Assembly: GCA_002392915.1 (NCBI GenBank)
Contig: DGHQ01000025.1
Span: forward strand, 74,881 to 138,880
Length of the DNA: 64,000 nt
DNA from: Bacteroidales bacterium UBA3844
Lineage (GTDB): Bacteria; Bacteroidota; Bacteroidia; Bacteroidales; Paludibacteraceae
Direction: 5' to 3'
The notes below the pieces were generated by a model that saw only the letters and a list, made by a program, of their open reading frames with translations, made no database searches and had not been told where the DNA came from. Shown here one piece after another: positions 44,899 through 55,006 of this stretch (its first letter is position 1; every line of letters begins with the position of its first letter). A program made the position numbers and the translations under genes.

Positions 44899-45023
44899 CA
44901 ACATATTTGGACTACGCTCAATCAAAAGGATGTACAAAAAAGCATATATTAATGCAAGACACTAAATTGAGCTACTTCATCAAGGAGTCAAAACATGAAA
45001 TAAAAATACACAACAAAATATTT

Positions 45024-48000
45024 ATGAACAAAAGAATTCCTCTATGGAAAGTCTTACTGACTTTCATGCTGAGTTTCGTCGGGCAAGTCTCTTTTGCCGA
45101 TGGAATTTTGGTATTTCAGGTGACAGACACCAAAAACAAGCCGCTTGAAGGTGTAAAAATCAAATTGAGCGGAGACAGTGCAATTGCTGATTTGGAGCTA
45201 ACGACAGATGCGTTAGGAAGGTACACAAACCCAAAGTTCAAATCAGGAACCTATAACTATGAAGTCATTTATGGCGACTGGGCAAAAGGGTCCATTACTG
45301 TACCTGAAGAAGAGTTCGGATGGGCAAACATCAACTTCCGTGAATTAAGCATAAGTTTCAGAGACTTTGACGACAAAGCTCTTGTTGGCAAAACAGCAAA
45401 ACTGTATGTTGACAATAACGGGGAAAAAGGCGAGTATATCAGCACAAAAATGAGTGACACTGCCGGATTAGTAAAATACATTATTCCTGAAGGAAAATAT
45501 ATTTATGAGACTTTGAAAGGAGCTGTAAGAGTAACTGTTGACGACAAAGTAAAGACACAAGAAGTAGCCATTCCCAGTGGAGACATCACACATAAGACTT
45601 TCTTTGAGTTCCAGAAAGACAGTATGCCATACAAAGTCAGTTCGGAAGCCATCAAAGTTTATATACCACTAGCTAATGGCAAAGACTCATTATTCGGAGA
45701 AGTGCAAGTGCCATACGGCGAATACTCTAGAACAAAAAGCAAGGTAAACACAAAAGCCGGAACATATAAATTTGAAGTGAACACTAACCAATTCGGATTA
45801 GTTGTCGGAACATTTAGCGTTGACGACAACGATCCTATTGACAGTCTTATCATACCAATCAACATCAACTCATATTATCATGGACAAGGTGGAGACGCAG
45901 GAGAAGGCGGAAGTCAAGGTGGAGACACGATCAAACCATTCGAAAAGCAGTTGGCCATTTGGGACACTGTGCCAGGAATTGGAACATACGTAAACATAAA
46001 TGTCTACGACCCAGAAAATCCAGGCCAACCATTGGAAAATGTATTCTGCTATATGGACATGTTGAGTGTAGGCAAGCCCATGCCATACGCATTGACAAAC
46101 AAAGACGGGCAGTGTACACTTTTGGCAAAACCAGGTGAAGCATATACCCTGCACGTCGCAGACCTTGAGATTGACATTCCAAACCTACAGTCTGACACTA
46201 CCATCAACATAAATTTGGACAGAAAAGATTACACTGAACTTTTGTTCAAAGTCAGTTTTGAAGGAGAAGATTTCAATCCGACAACCATAGAAAAAGTTGT
46301 GTTCGACACAAGATACGAGACCGACAGTTTCTATATGCCAGCACAACTTACGATGCTGCCAACTAAAAACGCAAGCAACGACACTTTGTATTATATCAAC
46401 CCATTAAGAGTTGGTGCAGGAGGCTACGATTTCATGTTCCATATCAACGAAATGAAAGCGTCTGGATTTAAAGACAACTATATCCGCGTCTTTAAAAATG
46501 ATGAAAACAGAGATGCCCGCTACAATATTGCTCCAGAATATAAAGTGAAGGTGATTCTTTGTAAATCTGACACAGTTTCCCGTTACTTAAATGCTTTTCC
46601 TGTCGTCATCAACAATAGCCAATTCAATACTAATTTCAATGGAGAGCTTATATATAAGACAGAAAAAGACAGTGTATCGATCCAAGCATTCAAAGAGAAA
46701 AAAGATTTCCTTGTGACTGACGACACAACTGTATATTTCATATACGACAGAATTGTGCAGAATGTTTACTTCAAATTTGTTCACGACGGTCAAATCGTAT
46801 ATCCAGAGATCCAGTATCTTGAGGTTTTCGTTGATGATTCAACCGATGTCAATGAATCAGCGGGAATTCTTGTTTCAAAAACAGGACATATCGGTGGCAA
46901 GGAATACAATACATTCCCTGACAGTTTGAACCTGGAAGAAGGCAACTACTTTATCAGATACACGATGAAAGATTTCTACTATGACGGAACTTTCGACTGG
47001 AATTTCAACATTGAGAATGCTCGTGGGACAGACACTACAATATATATTGTGGTTCCTACAAAAAGAAATGTAGAACTTATCATTACTGATGCTCTTGGAG
47101 AATACGTAGAGGGTGTGTTTGGCAAAATCTATAAATGGGATGAGACTGGAGAAAAACTGATCAATTCATTTGTATACGATGCATCTAAGCATGATGAGTT
47201 AAAATCAGATGCCAACGGAATCGTTAAAGATCACTTGTTGCCTGGCAAATATCAGTTGAGAATTCTTGACATTGTAAAGAACTTTGTTGTGGGCGACTAT
47301 GACCTGAAATTCGACATCAGAGATGGTGTTCCTCTAAGACATATCAAATTCATCGTTAAGAACAAAAACACTCAGAAACCAATGCAAGGATTGGAATTGG
47401 TTGTGAACAAAGACAGTGCACAGTATTCTACAGACGTGACTTCTGAAACAGGAGAAATCGTAATCGAGTGTGTGAACGGAGACTACTCTTATGTGCTCAA
47501 CTATGGCAAAGGTCATACCGATTCATTCACTGTCAAGAACGACACTACAATCTATATCTATGTAGAAGATGAGGTGAAGATTGAAAGTCTTACTCTTGAC
47601 GCTAAGGACTGTGTGGCTGAAGGTGGTTCTGTCAAGATTGATCCAATCGTAAATCCTAAGAACGCAACAAGAAGCACATTGAAATGGTCTATGGACAATC
47701 CTGTTCTTGGATACATTGACGCAACTGGCAAATTCACTGCCAACACAATTGGATTGACTGGTTTTGTGACAATCAAAGCCACAACAACTGATGGCACTAA
47801 CATCAGCGCTGAAAAGATGATCCAGATCGGAGGCACAACATGTGGAGACAGCATCAAGACTGAGTTTGAAGGTGGTGGTGACGAAATTGCCCGCACAGAC
47901 GACAGTTTGAAAATCATCATCACTCCAGGCAAAGAGACATTCAAGCGCTGCTATGCTGTGCAGGAATTGCAAAATGGCAAGTGGGTTGTGATCGCAGGTC

Positions 48001-50156
48001 CAACTCAAGACACTGCAATTGTAATCTCAACTGTCAACATGACTGAGAAGGAGCATACAGTACGTGTCATCTCTGGAACAGACTGCGAGAAGGTTGCCAA
48101 TGGTGAAATCACAAGCGGTGATCCTGAGTCTGCAGACCAGATTGGAGATGAGCTGAAGATCAAAAACACAAGCATCTTCTTCAAGACTATCGTGAACGGA
48201 ATCTGTGAAAAGATGGACAACGTACTTGTTGAAATCGACGGTGATAACCTTGACACTTTGATAGCAGGAACTAGCATCAAGTGGTATATTAAGGGAACCG
48301 GAGACTCTGCGTTCGTTGCCGTTCCAAGTGCGACAGACCAGAAGAGTGTTTCATTGAACCTAACAGGAGAAACAACAATCAAGGTCGCTTTGGATAATGG
48401 AACAACAGAATTGGTGAAGACACAAAAGACTATCGCTTCTGAAGACAGTCTAAAGATCAAGTTGACTACTGACAAAGAGAAAGCATGCTACGGTGAAAAT
48501 GTCAATCTAAATGTTGAGACAGTCAACGGTGCATACGCTTCTATCATGTGGGAAGACAGCAGTAAGACAGCAGAAAGAAATGCGGCAGCAGACACAATAT
48601 TGTACAAAGTAGTTGCTGAAAGCAAACTCGGCTACTGTCCTAATGTCGCAGACTCTATTAAACTTGTAGTCGACTTCAAACCAGAGGTTGAACTAGCAAT
48701 CAGCAGAGAAGCTGTCTGCGATGACTCAAGCAATGTCAAGCTATCAATCACGTCGGCTCAGGAGAGAAACGATTTGATCTATACTTGGAAGAACTTTGAG
48801 ACAAAAGACACTATTTTGACAGATGCTCCAAAAGAGAACACTACATACGAGGCTACAGTAAGCACCTCACTTGGAATCTGTGAAAGCGTGACATTGAGCA
48901 AGTCAGTTTCAGTGGCAAGCAACGTTGAGTTTGCTGCAAAAGCTTCCGACAGCATATTCTGTAAGGGAGACGAGGTGAAGATCGCAATCGAGAAGATCAA
49001 CGGCGGATCACTCAACGAAAACATCAAATTCACATTGAACGACGTCGAGTTCAGCGGTGACACAGCTAAGGCAGAGGCCAACACTTCAATCTATGCATTA
49101 CGTGCTACAGATTTGACAGGAGGATGTCCAGACGCAGTAGACACAGTAAGAATCAAGATTGACAAGCCTGTTGAATTCACATTGAGCCAGACAGCAACTA
49201 CAATCTGTAACGTCGGTTCAGACAGTGTCAAGATCTCTATTAACGCCGATTCATCCGCAAACTATAGCTACGTATGGTCGACAGGAGACAAAGATGCCAG
49301 GACTATCACAGTCTACCCTGATGTAGATTCTACTTATACAGTAATCGGTGCGAGCCAATACGGAAAATGCCCTTCATTGGAGGATTCCGCAAGCATCACT
49401 GTCAACGAGGCAGTCAAAGTCACAATCGAGGCTAATGTAGACAGAATTTGCCAGACGGGAGCAGACTCAGTCAAACTTACAGCAATGGCTGAAAACGGAG
49501 AGCCTACTTCATGGATCTGGTGGGACGGTGCGGTAACGACATCTCCAGCACGTTCATTCCTTCCTACTGCAACCAGCGCGGTTTGGGTAAGAGGCAACGA
49601 CAATGTATGTGCGGTTAGCGACACTGCAAGCGTAACGATTTCGGTAGACGTGCCACACACAGCCCACCTTGCCACAACATCTACAAAATTCGTATATGGA
49701 GGTTCTATTGACATGGTCGCATCATTCAACGGAAATGTGGAAGGACCAATCACATGGTACAGCGAGAATGCCGACGGTGATGTTACAACTCTTGGAGAGA
49801 CTGAAGAGTTGAAATACTCTGACATGCCAAGCGGAGATGCCAAATATTACTTCGTCGCTAAGAATGGTGCATGCGCAGACATCAAGAGTGACATCATGAC
49901 AATCGCTCTTGTCGACGATATCGAGATTCCTACCGTCTTCACTCCATACGAGAAGAACGGAGAGAACGACGAGTTCATGCTAGGCTATGAAGTTGTGATC
50001 TACGACAGATTCGGCAACTTGATACACCGTGGCGACAACGGTTGGGATGGAACTTACAAAGGAGATGTGGCAGACGCAGGCGTATACGTCTACTCATTGA
50101 TTTTGAAAGACGGTCGTGAGATGAAGGGTACAATTCAGGTGTTTAAAAGAGACTAA
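45024..50156 (+). CDS. giant T9SS type-B cargo adhesin (CnaB-like, BIG2, Ig-like repeat array), cassette 2
   Basis: The product is 1,710 aa; start chosen at ATG 45024, which begins the signal peptide (MNKRIPLWKVLLTFMLSF). Residues ~25-845 are CnaB-like sandwiches collinear with cassette 1. Shared landmarks are 'VYFKFVHDGQIVYPE', 'DTTIYIVVPTKRNVE' and 'LLPGKYQLRILDIV'. BIG2 is near 849-935 ('ATGKFTANTIGLTG'). Then comes an added array of about six ~80-aa Ig-like units (roughly 1142, 1220, 1300, 1382, 1463, 1543), most with a Cys pair (KACYGENVNL, AVCDDSSNVKL, IFCKGDEVKI, TICNVGSDSVKI, RICQTGADSVKL). The type-B sorting domain is 1632-1710: 'EIPTVFTPYEKNGEND', 'YDRFGNLIH', 'DAGVYVYSLI'. Probable long surface stalk or adhesin. 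Confidence 0.9.
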   Translation: MNKRIPLWKVLLTFMLSFVGQVSFADGILVFQVTDTKNKPLEGVKIKLSGDSAIADLELTTDALGRYTNPKFKSGTYNYEVIYGDWAKGSITVPEEEFGWANINFRELSISFRDFDDKALVGKTAKLYVDNNGEKGEYISTKMSDTAGLVKYIIPEGKYIYETLKGAVRVTVDDKVKTQEVAIPSGDITHKTFFEFQKDSMPYKVSSEAIKVYIPLANGKDSLFGEVQVPYGEYSRTKSKVNTKAGTYKFEVNTNQFGLVVGTFSVDDNDPIDSLIIPININSYYHGQGGDAGEGGSQGGDTIKPFEKQLAIWDTVPGIGTYVNINVYDPENPGQPLENVFCYMDMLSVGKPMPYALTNKDGQCTLLAKPGEAYTLHVADLEIDIPNLQSDTTININLDRKDYTELLFKVSFEGEDFNPTTIEKVVFDTRYETDSFYMPAQLTMLPTKNASNDTLYYINPLRVGAGGYDFMFHINEMKASGFKDNYIRVFKNDENRDARYNIAPEYKVKVILCKSDTVSRYLNAFPVVINNSQFNTNFNGELIYKTEKDSVSIQAFKEKKDFLVTDDTTVYFIYDRIVQNVYFKFVHDGQIVYPEIQYLEVFVDDSTDVNESAGILVSKTGHIGGKEYNTFPDSLNLEEGNYFIRYTMKDFYYDGTFDWNFNIENARGTDTTIYIVVPTKRNVELIITDALGEYVEGVFGKIYKWDETGEKLINSFVYDASKHDELKSDANGIVKDHLLPGKYQLRILDIVKNFVVGDYDLKFDIRDGVPLRHIKFIVKNKNTQKPMQGLELVVNKDSAQYSTDVTSETGEIVIECVNGDYSYVLNYGKGHTDSFTVKNDTTIYIYVEDEVKIESLTLDAKDCVAEGGSVKIDPIVNPKNATRSTLKWSMDNPVLGYIDATGKFTANTIGLTGFVTIKATTTDGTNISAEKMIQIGGTTCGDSIKTEFEGGGDEIARTDDSLKIIITPGKETFKRCYAVQELQNGKWVVIAGPTQDTAIVISTVNMTEKEHTVRVISGTDCEKVANGEITSGDPESADQIGDELKIKNTSIFFKTIVNGICEKMDNVLVEIDGDNLDTLIAGTSIKWYIKGTGDSAFVAVPSATDQKSVSLNLTGETTIKVALDNGTTELVKTQKTIASEDSLKIKLTTDKEKACYGENVNLNVETVNGAYASIMWEDSSKTAERNAAADTILYKVVAESKLGYCPNVADSIKLVVDFKPEVELAISREAVCDDSSNVKLSITSAQERNDLIYTWKNFETKDTILTDAPKENTTYEATVSTSLGICESVTLSKSVSVASNVEFAAKASDSIFCKGDEVKIAIEKINGGSLNENIKFTLNDVEFSGDTAKAEANTSIYALRATDLTGGCPDAVDTVRIKIDKPVEFTLSQTATTICNVGSDSVKISINADSSANYSYVWSTGDKDARTITVYPDVDSTYTVIGASQYGKCPSLEDSASITVNEAVKVTIEANVDRICQTGADSVKLTAMAENGEPTSWIWWDGAVTTSPARSFLPTATSAVWVRGNDNVCAVSDTASVTISVDVPHTAHLATTSTKFVYGGSIDMVASFNGNVEGPITWYSENADGDVTTLGETEELKYSDMPSGDAKYYFVAKNGACADIKSDIMTIALVDDIEIPTVFTPYEKNGENDEFMLGYEVVIYDRFGNLIHRGDNGWDGTYKGDVADAGVYVYSLILKDGREMKGTIQVFKRD

Positions 50157-50159
50157 AAA

Positions 50160-51722
50160 ATGAGATCAACAAATAAATACACGCTATTGGCCGGACTTGC
50201 TATCGCAGGCATGGCCGTAGCGGCACCTCAGGGTGGATTCAACAAATATGAGAATGCCACGAGAGACAATGTGACTGCCACATATAAAGATGGTTACGTC
50301 ATATTAAGAAGCGGCGACAGCATTTTCGTCGGCAAACAGACAGCCAACGGAATTGAAAACAAAGAGTACAACAAGAGCTTAACCTCATTGAAAGCAGACG
50401 GTGCAATAAGTTATGCCGACGGAATGGTGTTCTACAGCAAAGATGGCGACATCTACGCTGCAAAAGAGAAATCGTTCGGAAAATTCAAGAAAGGCAAAAA
50501 ACAGTGGATTCCGGGTCTTGGCAAAGAAAGAAACGAATTCCAGGGCAGCATGTTGGCTTACGCAAGCTGGAGATATATGCCAAAAGAGATGGCTTCAGCC
50601 AAGAATCCTACCGTCACATCAGACGGAAACACAATCTATTTCGCTTCCAATGCGGAAGGTTCGAAAGGATTCGACATTTGGATGACAAACAAGAACGAGG
50701 ACGGAGAATGGTCTCCAGCTGAACGTCTTGGGAAAGAGGTCAACAGCCTTGGAAACGAGGACTTCCCTATCGTGCTTGGCGACTCACTTATCGCATTCGG
50801 TTCCGACCGAAAAGGCTACACGACAATGCCAGACAGCGGCAAATTCCACACTTATATCAGCAAGATTGAAGAATGGAAGAGACCTCAGCTATTGTCCAAA
50901 TACGAGTCAGAAAAAGCTAAAGAGGAAGAGAAACAGTTGATTGCATCAAAAGTAAACAAGCAGTCGAACAGCCAATCAACTGAAAATCAGCAGTCAGCGG
51001 CACCGTCTACCAACAATCAAATCGCAGACAACCGTGTTGCGGACAGCCAAACTGACACAAATGCGTCATTTGGAGCAAATGCTGGTGGACAGACAACAAA
51101 CGATCTCTCTAATTTGTCGTATTCTCCAGTTGTGAATGTGAACCCAGAAGAGAAAGTTCCTTACAATCCGTTTGATGATGGCAAACCAAAAGAAGAGGAA
51201 TTCAACTATGAAGACGACATCATCGAAGAGACGAAGTCTGAAAACGACCGTATCTTGGAGTTGTTGACAAAAGACGAGACTCCAATGGAGCCAACCAAGA
51301 AGGTTTCAGTGGCAGATCTTAACGACGTCTTCAAGAATGATCAGGAAGCTGTTGTGAAAGCCTCAAAGAATGTGGTTGCGACGGCAGACAAACGAATCTT
51401 CTACTTTGACTACGACAAAGATGTTGTAAACAATGCCGACTACGAGAAAGACTTCGAGGTAATCTTGGAGTTCATCAATTTCTATCCAAAGAACAGTTTC
51501 CTTGTAATCGGACATACAGACGAGCGTGGTACGTATGAGTATAATGACGCATTGAGTATGAAGCGTGCCAAGAAGATTGAAAGCATCTTGGTCAGCAAAG
51601 GTGTTAGCAGAAAACGTCTGTTCACAATGGCATTGGGAGAATACAAACCAGTGTTCAAAAACGCACAGACAGAAGAGCAGCATCAGAAAAACAGAAGAGT
51701 GGAAATCTTAATAATGGAGTAA
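50160..51722 (+). CDS. OmpA-family protein with PD40-like repeats, cassette 2
   Basis: The product is 520 aa with a signal peptide (MRSTNKYTLLAGLAIAGMAVA). PD40-like strands: 'NPTVTSDGNTIYFASNAEG', 'DIWMTNKNEDGEW', 'EDFPIVLGDSLIAFGSDRK'. A low-complexity Asn/Gln/Ser linker (~265-360) precedes the OmpA domain (~405-520): 'IFYFDYDKDVVNN', 'VIGHTDERGTYEYN', 'HQKNRRVEILIME'. It is a clear paralog of the 473-aa cassette-1 protein with a longer linker. It starts 3 bp after the adhesin stop, indicating translational coupling. Confidence 0.86.
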   Translation: MRSTNKYTLLAGLAIAGMAVAAPQGGFNKYENATRDNVTATYKDGYVILRSGDSIFVGKQTANGIENKEYNKSLTSLKADGAISYADGMVFYSKDGDIYAAKEKSFGKFKKGKKQWIPGLGKERNEFQGSMLAYASWRYMPKEMASAKNPTVTSDGNTIYFASNAEGSKGFDIWMTNKNEDGEWSPAERLGKEVNSLGNEDFPIVLGDSLIAFGSDRKGYTTMPDSGKFHTYISKIEEWKRPQLLSKYESEKAKEEEKQLIASKVNKQSNSQSTENQQSAAPSTNNQIADNRVADSQTDTNASFGANAGGQTTNDLSNLSYSPVVNVNPEEKVPYNPFDDGKPKEEEFNYEDDIIEETKSENDRILELLTKDETPMEPTKKVSVADLNDVFKNDQEAVVKASKNVVATADKRIFYFDYDKDVVNNADYEKDFEVILEFINFYPKNSFLVIGHTDERGTYEYNDALSMKRAKKIESILVSKGVSRKRLFTMALGEYKPVFKNAQTEEQHQKNRRVEILIME

Positions 51723-51726
51723 GGAA

Positions 51727-52626
51727 ATGGAAATCAACATAAAAAAAGCACTTATTGCTTCTGCAGCTTCTTTATCAGCACTATTTTGTTCTGCTCAACA
51801 GGATTTGATGGTGTCGCAGCAGATCTTCTCACGTATAAATGTCAACCCAGCCGGAACTGGTAACAACAAAGGATGTGACGCATTCTTGCTTGGACGCATC
51901 CAATGGGCGGGAGTCGACAATTCACCTAAGACAGGATTGTTGAACTTCACTGCTTACAGCGAAAATGTAAAGTCAAGTTTTGGTGCGACAGTCAACTACG
52001 ACAACCTTGGTGTCGGCAACAGCCAGACAAATGCTCAGGCAGTCTACGCATACCACATCGACTTGAATCCAAAGTACATCCTGTCACTTGGTATTTCAGC
52101 GGGTTTCAATGTGGGGTCATTCGACCCATATAAAAACACGTTGAAAGACGACTCTGAGATTGGCAAGTCGACATACGTCAAAGACAAGACGACAGAGATA
52201 AGTCCAGACTTCAACGCAGGAGCCGAAATAAGCAGCGAACACTGGATGACCGGATTCTCCTGCACTCACATGCTAAACGACACGTCGACTACATTCAGAA
52301 AAGGACGTCACTTCTACATCTATGGTAGAGGATTCTTCAACATCACAACCAACTTTGATTTGGCACCGTTATTCTCATACATGCACAAGCACAACACCAA
52401 CACGACAGAAATCGGATGCCAGGCATTCTTCAAAAAGATGATTTGGGGAGGTGTGGCATGGAAACCTGATTTCAACAGATTCTCAGAGATGCAGATGATG
52501 AGCATCACAGCAGGTTTCGAGTGGGCAAACCGTTTCCGTTTTGGATACAGCTACGACATGAACTTTGGAAAATACAACAATCTTCCATCGAACACACATG
52601 AAATCATGCTAAGTGCTCACTTCTAG
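51727..52626 (+). CDS. PorP/SprF family outer-membrane protein, cassette 2
   Basis: The product is 299 aa and closely parallels the cassette-1 paralog: 'QQDLMVSQQIFSRINVNPA', 'IQWAGVDNSPKTGLLNF', 'VNYDNLGVGNSQTNAQAVY', C-terminal 'NTHEIMLSAHF'. It starts 4 bp after the OmpA gene. It is expected to be an OM barrel partnering the 1,710-aa cargo. Confidence 0.93.
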   Translation: MEINIKKALIASAASLSALFCSAQQDLMVSQQIFSRINVNPAGTGNNKGCDAFLLGRIQWAGVDNSPKTGLLNFTAYSENVKSSFGATVNYDNLGVGNSQTNAQAVYAYHIDLNPKYILSLGISAGFNVGSFDPYKNTLKDDSEIGKSTYVKDKTTEISPDFNAGAEISSEHWMTGFSCTHMLNDTSTTFRKGRHFYIYGRGFFNITTNFDLAPLFSYMHKHNTNTTEIGCQAFFKKMIWGGVAWKPDFNRFSEMQMMSITAGFEWANRFRFGYSYDMNFGKYNNLPSNTHEIMLSAHF

Positions 52627-52649
52627 TATTGAATTAAGAGTTAAGAATT

Positions 52650-52702
52650 AAAGAGGGAGTATCAAAACTGATTAAGTTGCGGTGCTCCTTCTCTTTTTTT
52701 TA
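52650..52702 (+). terminator. probable terminator of cassette 2
   Basis: AAGAGGGAG and CTCCTTCTCT pair imperfectly around a long loop, followed by TTTTTTTT. The stem is moderate, but the T-tract and position after the PorP gene support termination. Confidence 0.6.
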
Positions 52703-52704
52703 TT

Positions 52705-53244
52705 TTAATCATTTATGACTTGATAACCAATGACAAATGCTACTGTTCCTCCAACAAAAGCATATATTCCAAAAATAAAGTCATCATCTAGTCCAAGACA
52801 TTCTTTCTTTACCTCCAACAAAAAAGAACTAACGAAAAATACAACGAAAATAGAAAATATCGTAATAAGCATAAGTATCAGTGTTTTAACTGCCTGTTCC
52901 ATCCTATTCCCCTTAAATGAAAAGAAACAGACAATCAAGCTTATGAAATAAGACACATAAATCAATTTGTCATCAACAATCGGATGAAAACAAAATAACG
53001 TTGTAGCAACAACTCCTACCGACAACGATATGATTATCCCCAATCTGGAAGAATACAAATTGGACACAATTAATCTAACCACCATCGTTAACTGCAAAGC
53101 AATCACCATAGCTGTATCTTTTGTCGGAGGAGGCCAGGATTCCGTGAGCTCACCCAAAGGGTCATAAACGCATAAATACACTACGAAAAAATTGACAAAA
53201 GTATTAGCTTGGCATTTTATCACTAAACTGTACAATTTTTGCAT
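52705..53244 (-). CDS. hypothetical membrane protein
   Basis: The product is 179 aa and not recognised. It has about four to five hydrophobic helices ('LGIIISLSVGVVATTLFCF', 'LIYVSYFISLIVCFFSF', 'LILMLITIFSIFVVFFVSSF', 'DFIFGIYAFVGGTVAFVIG'). The sequence is internally consistent for a real membrane protein, but codon use is AT-rich and it stands alone on the minus strand between two plus-strand operons. No signal peptide or catalytic motif. Could be a small accessory-gene insertion. Confidence 0.6.
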   Translation of the reverse strand: MQKLYSLVIKCQANTFVNFFVVYLCVYDPLGELTESWPPPTKDTAMVIALQLTMVVRLIVSNLYSSRLGIIISLSVGVVATTLFCFHPIVDDKLIYVSYFISLIVCFFSFKGNRMEQAVKTLILMLITIFSIFVVFFVSSFLLEVKKECLGLDDDFIFGIYAFVGGTVAFVIGYQVIND

Positions 53245-53416
53245 CTTCTAAAATTTAGATCAATGTATAAAATATAAAAAAATTCTCTCTCATTAGTCCC
53301 AATTGCATATTTATGTCATCTTTATCTTCCTCAGCATACACTTTTGAAAAATCATACGTAAAATTTGACATAAACCTTTAAAATTGTTAAATTCGCATTT
53401 ACTAACGAATTCGTAA

Positions 53417-54985
53417 ATGAAACGACATATAGAATTATTGTTTTTTGTTGCCGTCATAGCCGTGTTGGCTGTGATCTGCTTTTTAATGCCCAAAGATGGC
53501 ATTTCGGTGGCAGGCACGACGCTCAGATTTCCTTCTATCTCAGAAGTGCTGACGCCATCAGATAAATCAAGGATTTCTATCGATGGTCTGTTGGCAGACC
53601 GTGAAAACAGCATGAAGATCCAGCAGTTGCCAGACTCTGTGATTGAGGCTCGTCGCAAACTTATGCAAGCGGCAGACTCAATGCGTGTGCGAGACTCACT
53701 TCTTCTTGCCGACACTATCAATTTCTATAAGACTTTTTTTGCAGAAAACCCATCAAGATTCTATCTTCCTGATTCTTCGGACGTTTCGTATATAACAGAT
53801 CTGATTGCGACCCTTCGTAGGGAGGCTCGCAAAGGCATTGTGCATATCGCCCATTACGGCGACTCACAGATTGAGGGTGATCGCATCACAAGTTCTCTCC
53901 GCTATGGTCTGCAGGACAAATTCGGAGGAGAAGGTCTTGGAATCATCCCTGTCCTACAGATGATCCCGTCGATCACGGTTCAAGAGACGATTTCAGATAG
54001 CATAAGCCGTTATTTGGTCGACGGTACACTTGTCCAAAAAGCAGACCACAAACGTTATGGAGCGCTGGCCCAACTTTCTGAACTTAAAGGAAAAACAACC
54101 ATAACAATCAAAAGTTTGGCAGTCAAGCATAAGGCTTTCGACAAAGTGCGTCTGTTCTATTCCACACGTAAAAAGGGATTAAAAGCGACGTTGACCGCCG
54201 GAGATCTCACTTATGAGGCAGAAGATGAAGCGGACAAGAAATATGGTATGATGGAATGGGATCTGCCAAACAAAATATCTACATTCAAAATCAGACTTGA
54301 AGGAGATGCCGAACTTTACGGTTTCTGTCTGACTGGAGACAAAGGTGTGGCGGTGACAAACATCGGACTACGAGGCAGTTCCGGAACATTCTTCACACGA
54401 ATCGATGCGAAATCATTCAAGTACATGCACAACGCGCTCAACACCCGTCTGGTGATCATGGAATTCGGAGGAAATGCAACTCCATATTTGAGCACAGACA
54501 AAAAAATCGAAGGCTACTACAATTCGATGGACGCCCAAATCAAGTTTGTGAAACAACAACTGCCTAAGGCAAAAATCATTCTTATCGGACCTGCCGACAT
54601 GGCCGAGACTGTGGACGGAAAGCTCCAGACCTACCGTAATCTTGAGAAGACGGTGGATTTGATGCGACGTGTGGCGAAAGACAATGGTGTGGCATTCTGG
54701 AACATGTATGGAGTGATGGGAGGAAAGAACTCGATCATCAGTTGGGTATCCAACAAGCCAGCTCTTGCTGCAAGCGACTACATCCACTTCTCCCGTAAAG
54801 GAGCTGAAAAGATCGCCCATCTGTTTTTGGAAAGTTTGAATGTCTACGACGACTACGCTATGTTCCAATCATCACTCGACAGGAGAAAAAGAGAGCAGTC
54901 GAAAAACAGAAAGAAAAAACTAAAGGAGATATCGGCAAAAATACCTGTCGACAAGACGTTTGCTGATTCTATATCAAAAAGATAA
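53417..54985 (+). CDS. membrane-anchored SGNH/GDSL hydrolase, O-acylation operon gene 1
   Basis: The product is 522 aa with one N-terminal transmembrane segment (IELLFFVAVIAVLAVICFLM), placing the rest in the periplasm. SGNH motifs: block I 'HYGDSQIEGDR' (Ser near 150), block III-like 'MEFGGNAT', and block V 'SDYIHFSRKG' (Asp454, His457). The C-terminus is basic. With the downstream SGNH and MBOAT genes it resembles AlgJ/AlgX- or PatB-type modules that move acyl groups onto periplasmic glycans. The target polymer is unknown. Confidence 0.85.
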   Translation: MKRHIELLFFVAVIAVLAVICFLMPKDGISVAGTTLRFPSISEVLTPSDKSRISIDGLLADRENSMKIQQLPDSVIEARRKLMQAADSMRVRDSLLLADTINFYKTFFAENPSRFYLPDSSDVSYITDLIATLRREARKGIVHIAHYGDSQIEGDRITSSLRYGLQDKFGGEGLGIIPVLQMIPSITVQETISDSISRYLVDGTLVQKADHKRYGALAQLSELKGKTTITIKSLAVKHKAFDKVRLFYSTRKKGLKATLTAGDLTYEAEDEADKKYGMMEWDLPNKISTFKIRLEGDAELYGFCLTGDKGVAVTNIGLRGSSGTFFTRIDAKSFKYMHNALNTRLVIMEFGGNATPYLSTDKKIEGYYNSMDAQIKFVKQQLPKAKIILIGPADMAETVDGKLQTYRNLEKTVDLMRRVAKDNGVAFWNMYGVMGGKNSIISWVSNKPALAASDYIHFSRKGAEKIAHLFLESLNVYDDYAMFQSSLDRRKREQSKNRKKKLKEISAKIPVDKTFADSISKR

Positions 54986-55006
54986 GCATAAAGTGAACTT
55001 AAGAAA

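Noticed and set aside
44886..45023. TTG start for the cassette-2 adhesin
   Set aside because: It precedes the -7 promoter element, and the signal peptide begins only at 45024.
48440..49700. Recombination or assembly duplication to explain the Ig-like array
   Set aside because: Repeats are similar in protein pattern but diverged at DNA level, so they are old duplications, not an assembly artefact.
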